Source: an uncultured Planctomycetaceae bacterium
GTDB lineage: Bacteria > Planctomycetota > Planctomycetia > Pirellulales > UBA1268
DNA: 64,000 nt
Assembly (NCBI GenBank): GCA_903885565.1
Contig: CAISJI010000188.1
Coordinates: forward strand, 1-64,000
Direction of reading: 5' to 3'
In this document: positions 62,704-64,000 of the stretch, piece by piece
Layout: each line of letters starts with the position of its first letter
How positions within the stretch are numbered: the stretch's first letter is position 1
Program-made: the position numbers and the translations under genes
The notes under the pieces: generated by a model
Told to the model about the DNA's origin: nothing
Database searches by the model: none
Seen by the model: only the letters and a program-made list of their open reading frames with translations

Positions 62704-63150
62704 TCATTCCGCCCGAGCGTGGCTCTCGCGCCACCAGCGCACCACGGCCACACCGGCAGTCACCACGGCGGCCCCCACCGCAAGCCCGATGCAGTCAAAA
62801 CCCCAATCGAGCGGATCGGCATGGCGGCTAAAGAGGGGCTGGGTCGCCTCATCCACCACGGCAAAGGCCGCCAGGAAGGCCACAAGGCGGGCAGCCACCC
62901 GCCATGTCCACCCGCCGCGGGCTGCCACCGCGAGGCCCGAAAAGCCCGCCAGAGCCCCGTAGGCGAGAAAATGGAGCGTTTTGTCGCCGGCGGCGGCGGC
63001 TCCGGCAGGCAGCGGCGGCCGGGGATGGTGGGTGTAATAGACGAGAAACAGCGTATACCCGACCGCCAGCCAGGCCAGTGGCCCGGCAGCCCGCCGGGCC
63101 AGGGCGGTGAAGGACCATGGCGGATTTGCTCTTCGCTCAACACCGCCCAT
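62704..63150 (-). CDS. VanZ-like membrane protein
   Basis: 148 residues with four hydrophobic helices and the VanZ-type segments DKTLHFLAYGALAGF and VDEATQPLFSRHADPLDWGFDCIGLAVG. VanZ-family proteins are integral membrane proteins linked to glycopeptide tolerance in some Gram-positives, but most bacterial members have no known role. ATG 63150 is used. It converges with the BNR-4 gene and is divergent from acpP. Confidence 0.83.
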   Translation of the reverse strand: MGGVERRANPPWSFTALARRAAGPLAWLAVGYTLFLVYYTHHPRPPLPAGAAAAGDKTLHFLAYGALAGFSGLAVAARGGWTWRVAARLVAFLAAFAVVDEATQPLFSRHADPLDWGFDCIGLAVGAAVVTAGVAVVRWWRESHARAE

Positions 63151-63312
63151 TCGTTAGGCTCCTGTGGGTGGCGTCGGAGCGCCGGCGGGGCGAGGATTCG
63201 CCCCACCACGCATTCCGACACCGGCCGATCGGTATGGTAACCGCTCCGCTGCCTCCTGGGGTGGCCCCCGTCCCAGCCCCGACGTATCCGCGAGTTGAGG
63301 AGTCTTGCCCGC

Positions 63313-63585
63313 ATGGACCGCAAGGAACTTTCCGCTGTTGTGCTTGAGTTGCTCGAGAAGGAAACGGGCGAGACCTACCCCTCCGTTGAGGAGTCGACGA
63401 CGCTGCGTGAAGGTTTGAACCTCGACTCCCTCGACATGGCCGGGCTCGTGCTGCACATCGAGAGCAGGTTTGGCATTTCGATCGAAACGGAACTGCTCGA
63501 TTCGATCCACTCTGTCGGCGATCTGCTCAACGTGCTGCAGACCAAGATCGATACCAAGGCGGGCCGCAACAAGTCTGCCGCTTAG
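63313..63585 (+). CDS. Acyl carrier protein
   Basis: 90-residue carrier protein with the phosphopantetheine attachment site LNLDSLDMAGL (S39) and the usual four-helix pattern (VVLELLEKETG and VGDLLNVLQTKID). It is acidic, as expected. ATG 63313 is chosen; the TTG/ATG starts a few codons upstream are less likely. A probable ketoacyl-synthase-like gene begins about 190 bp downstream, so it may serve a dedicated acyl pathway rather than general fatty acid synthesis. Confidence 0.87.
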   Translation: MDRKELSAVVLELLEKETGETYPSVEESTTLREGLNLDSLDMAGLVLHIESRFGISIETELLDSIHSVGDLLNVLQTKIDTKAGRNKSAA

Positions 63586-63770
63586 CTCTGTCGGTGGTCT
63601 GAGGTTTTCCTCCACCCGATCCCGAGCGCCTTGCGGGGCTTGAGCGCCCCGGCCCGGGGGACGGAACGCACGTTGGGAACAGAACTCGCTGCTGCGGCGT
63701 CTGCCGACCCCTCGCCTGAAAATCGCTCGCCCCGTGCCAGATCCCCATTCCCCCGTGGACATCTTCACCC

Positions 63771-64000
63771 GTGCCGCACGCCCGCCACGATTCGGTCTGT
63801 TCGGTCGCCTCCCATGCGACGGTCACGGCGACGCTGGCTGAAATCGCCAGCTTGCGGGAGGCCCCGTCCCCTGCCGGCGTGCCCCCGCTGCCCCTCCGCT
63901 TTCTCCGCAATGCCGACGAGCAGACCGTCGTCGGCGTGCGCGCGGTGCTTGAGGCGATGGCCCGCTATCCCGAGCCGCGTCCCTCATTCGAAGCCTTCGG
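63771..64000 (+). CDS. 5' end of an unidentified gene, possibly beta-ketoacyl synthase-like (partial)
   Basis: An open frame starting at GTG 63771 runs off the right edge (76 complete codons visible). The translation contains LAEIASLREAPSPAG, LPLRFLRNADEQTVVGVRAVLEAM and ARYPEPRPSFEAFG. Downstream of an acyl carrier protein, the second part would suit the beginning of a ketoacyl-synthase-like protein, but no catalytic motif lies inside the window. The start is uncertain because no ribosome site is visible. Confidence 0.45.
   Translation, partial: MPHARHDSVCSVASHATVTATLAEIASLREAPSPAGVPPLPLRFLRNADEQTVVGVRAVLEAMARYPEPRPSFEAF

Overview
The window looks like a chromosomal piece of a planctomycete (Planctomycetota, most likely Pirellulales-type). 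The case rests on gene content: a PVC-type membrane-bound dehydrogenase fused to a CxxCH haem domain, a cysteine-rich YTV-repeat wall protein, three proteins with PEP-CTERM-like tails, a formylglycine sulfatase, SASA- and SGNH-type esterases, an LRAT-fold protein, an ECF-like sigma factor and a Ser/Thr kinase of planctomycete style. The DNA is GC-rich, many starts are GTG or TTG, and many genes lack a clear Shine-Dalgarno. No rRNA, tRNA, CRISPR array, integrase or transposase was found. The species cannot be named from this sequence.

Layout. 1-8.7 kb: LarA-like protein, signal peptidase I coupled to RsmG, type III glutamine synthetase, S41/PDZ protease and a sigma factor. 9-14.4 kb: a large PEP-CTERM beta-repeat protein with its own terminator, a tandem pair of structured repeats, a membrane-anchored Ser/Thr kinase and an LRAT-like protein whose 3' end overlaps a metal P-type ATPase. 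14.3-18.9 kb: that ATPase, a MiaE-like hydroxylase, DUF2237, a TauE/SafE permease and a small PEP-CTERM protein. 19-26.5 kb: a cell-envelope block with a 1029-residue Gly/Pro/Asn-rich TPR protein, a SnoaL-type exported protein, MscL and the YTV wall protein, with a strong terminator between the last two.

27-40.5 kb: a HAD-SGNH fusion in operon with a membrane protein, a sialate O-acetylesterase, a second SnoaL-type exported protein, an exported protein of unknown fold, a PDZ protein, a TPM/coiled-coil protein, a degenerate GldA-like protein and a single-EF-hand protein. 40.5-46.8 kb: a five-gene oligopeptide/dipeptide ABC importer with stop-start overlaps. 47-51.8 kb: a VPEI-tailed protein, RibBA, an unknown protein and glycerate 2-kinase. 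51.9-52.7 kb: two small genes, one HEPN-like and truncated, bracketed by an 11-bp direct repeat. 52.7-57.7 kb: a hydroxypyruvate-isomerase-like TIM barrel, an SGNH-like lipoprotein and the PVC dehydrogenase-cytochrome. 57.7-58.6 kb: a nucleotidyltransferase gene between inverted copies of the structured repeat. 58.6-64 kb: sulfatase, UDP-xylose synthase, BNR-4 protein, VanZ, acyl carrier protein and the start of a probable ketoacyl-synthase-like gene that runs off the window.

How it fits together. Much of the window serves the cell envelope and the breakdown or modification of polysaccharide: sulfatase, acetylesterase, SGNH proteins, BNR-4, UXS, the TIM-barrel/dehydrogenase pair, wall proteins and sorted proteins. 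Peptide import and nitrogen assimilation are also present. The least explained element is a dispersed repeat of about 125 bp with three stable hairpins. It has three near-complete copies and three partial ones, mostly lying upstream of genes in the same orientation, and one copy pair brackets the nucleotidyltransferase gene.
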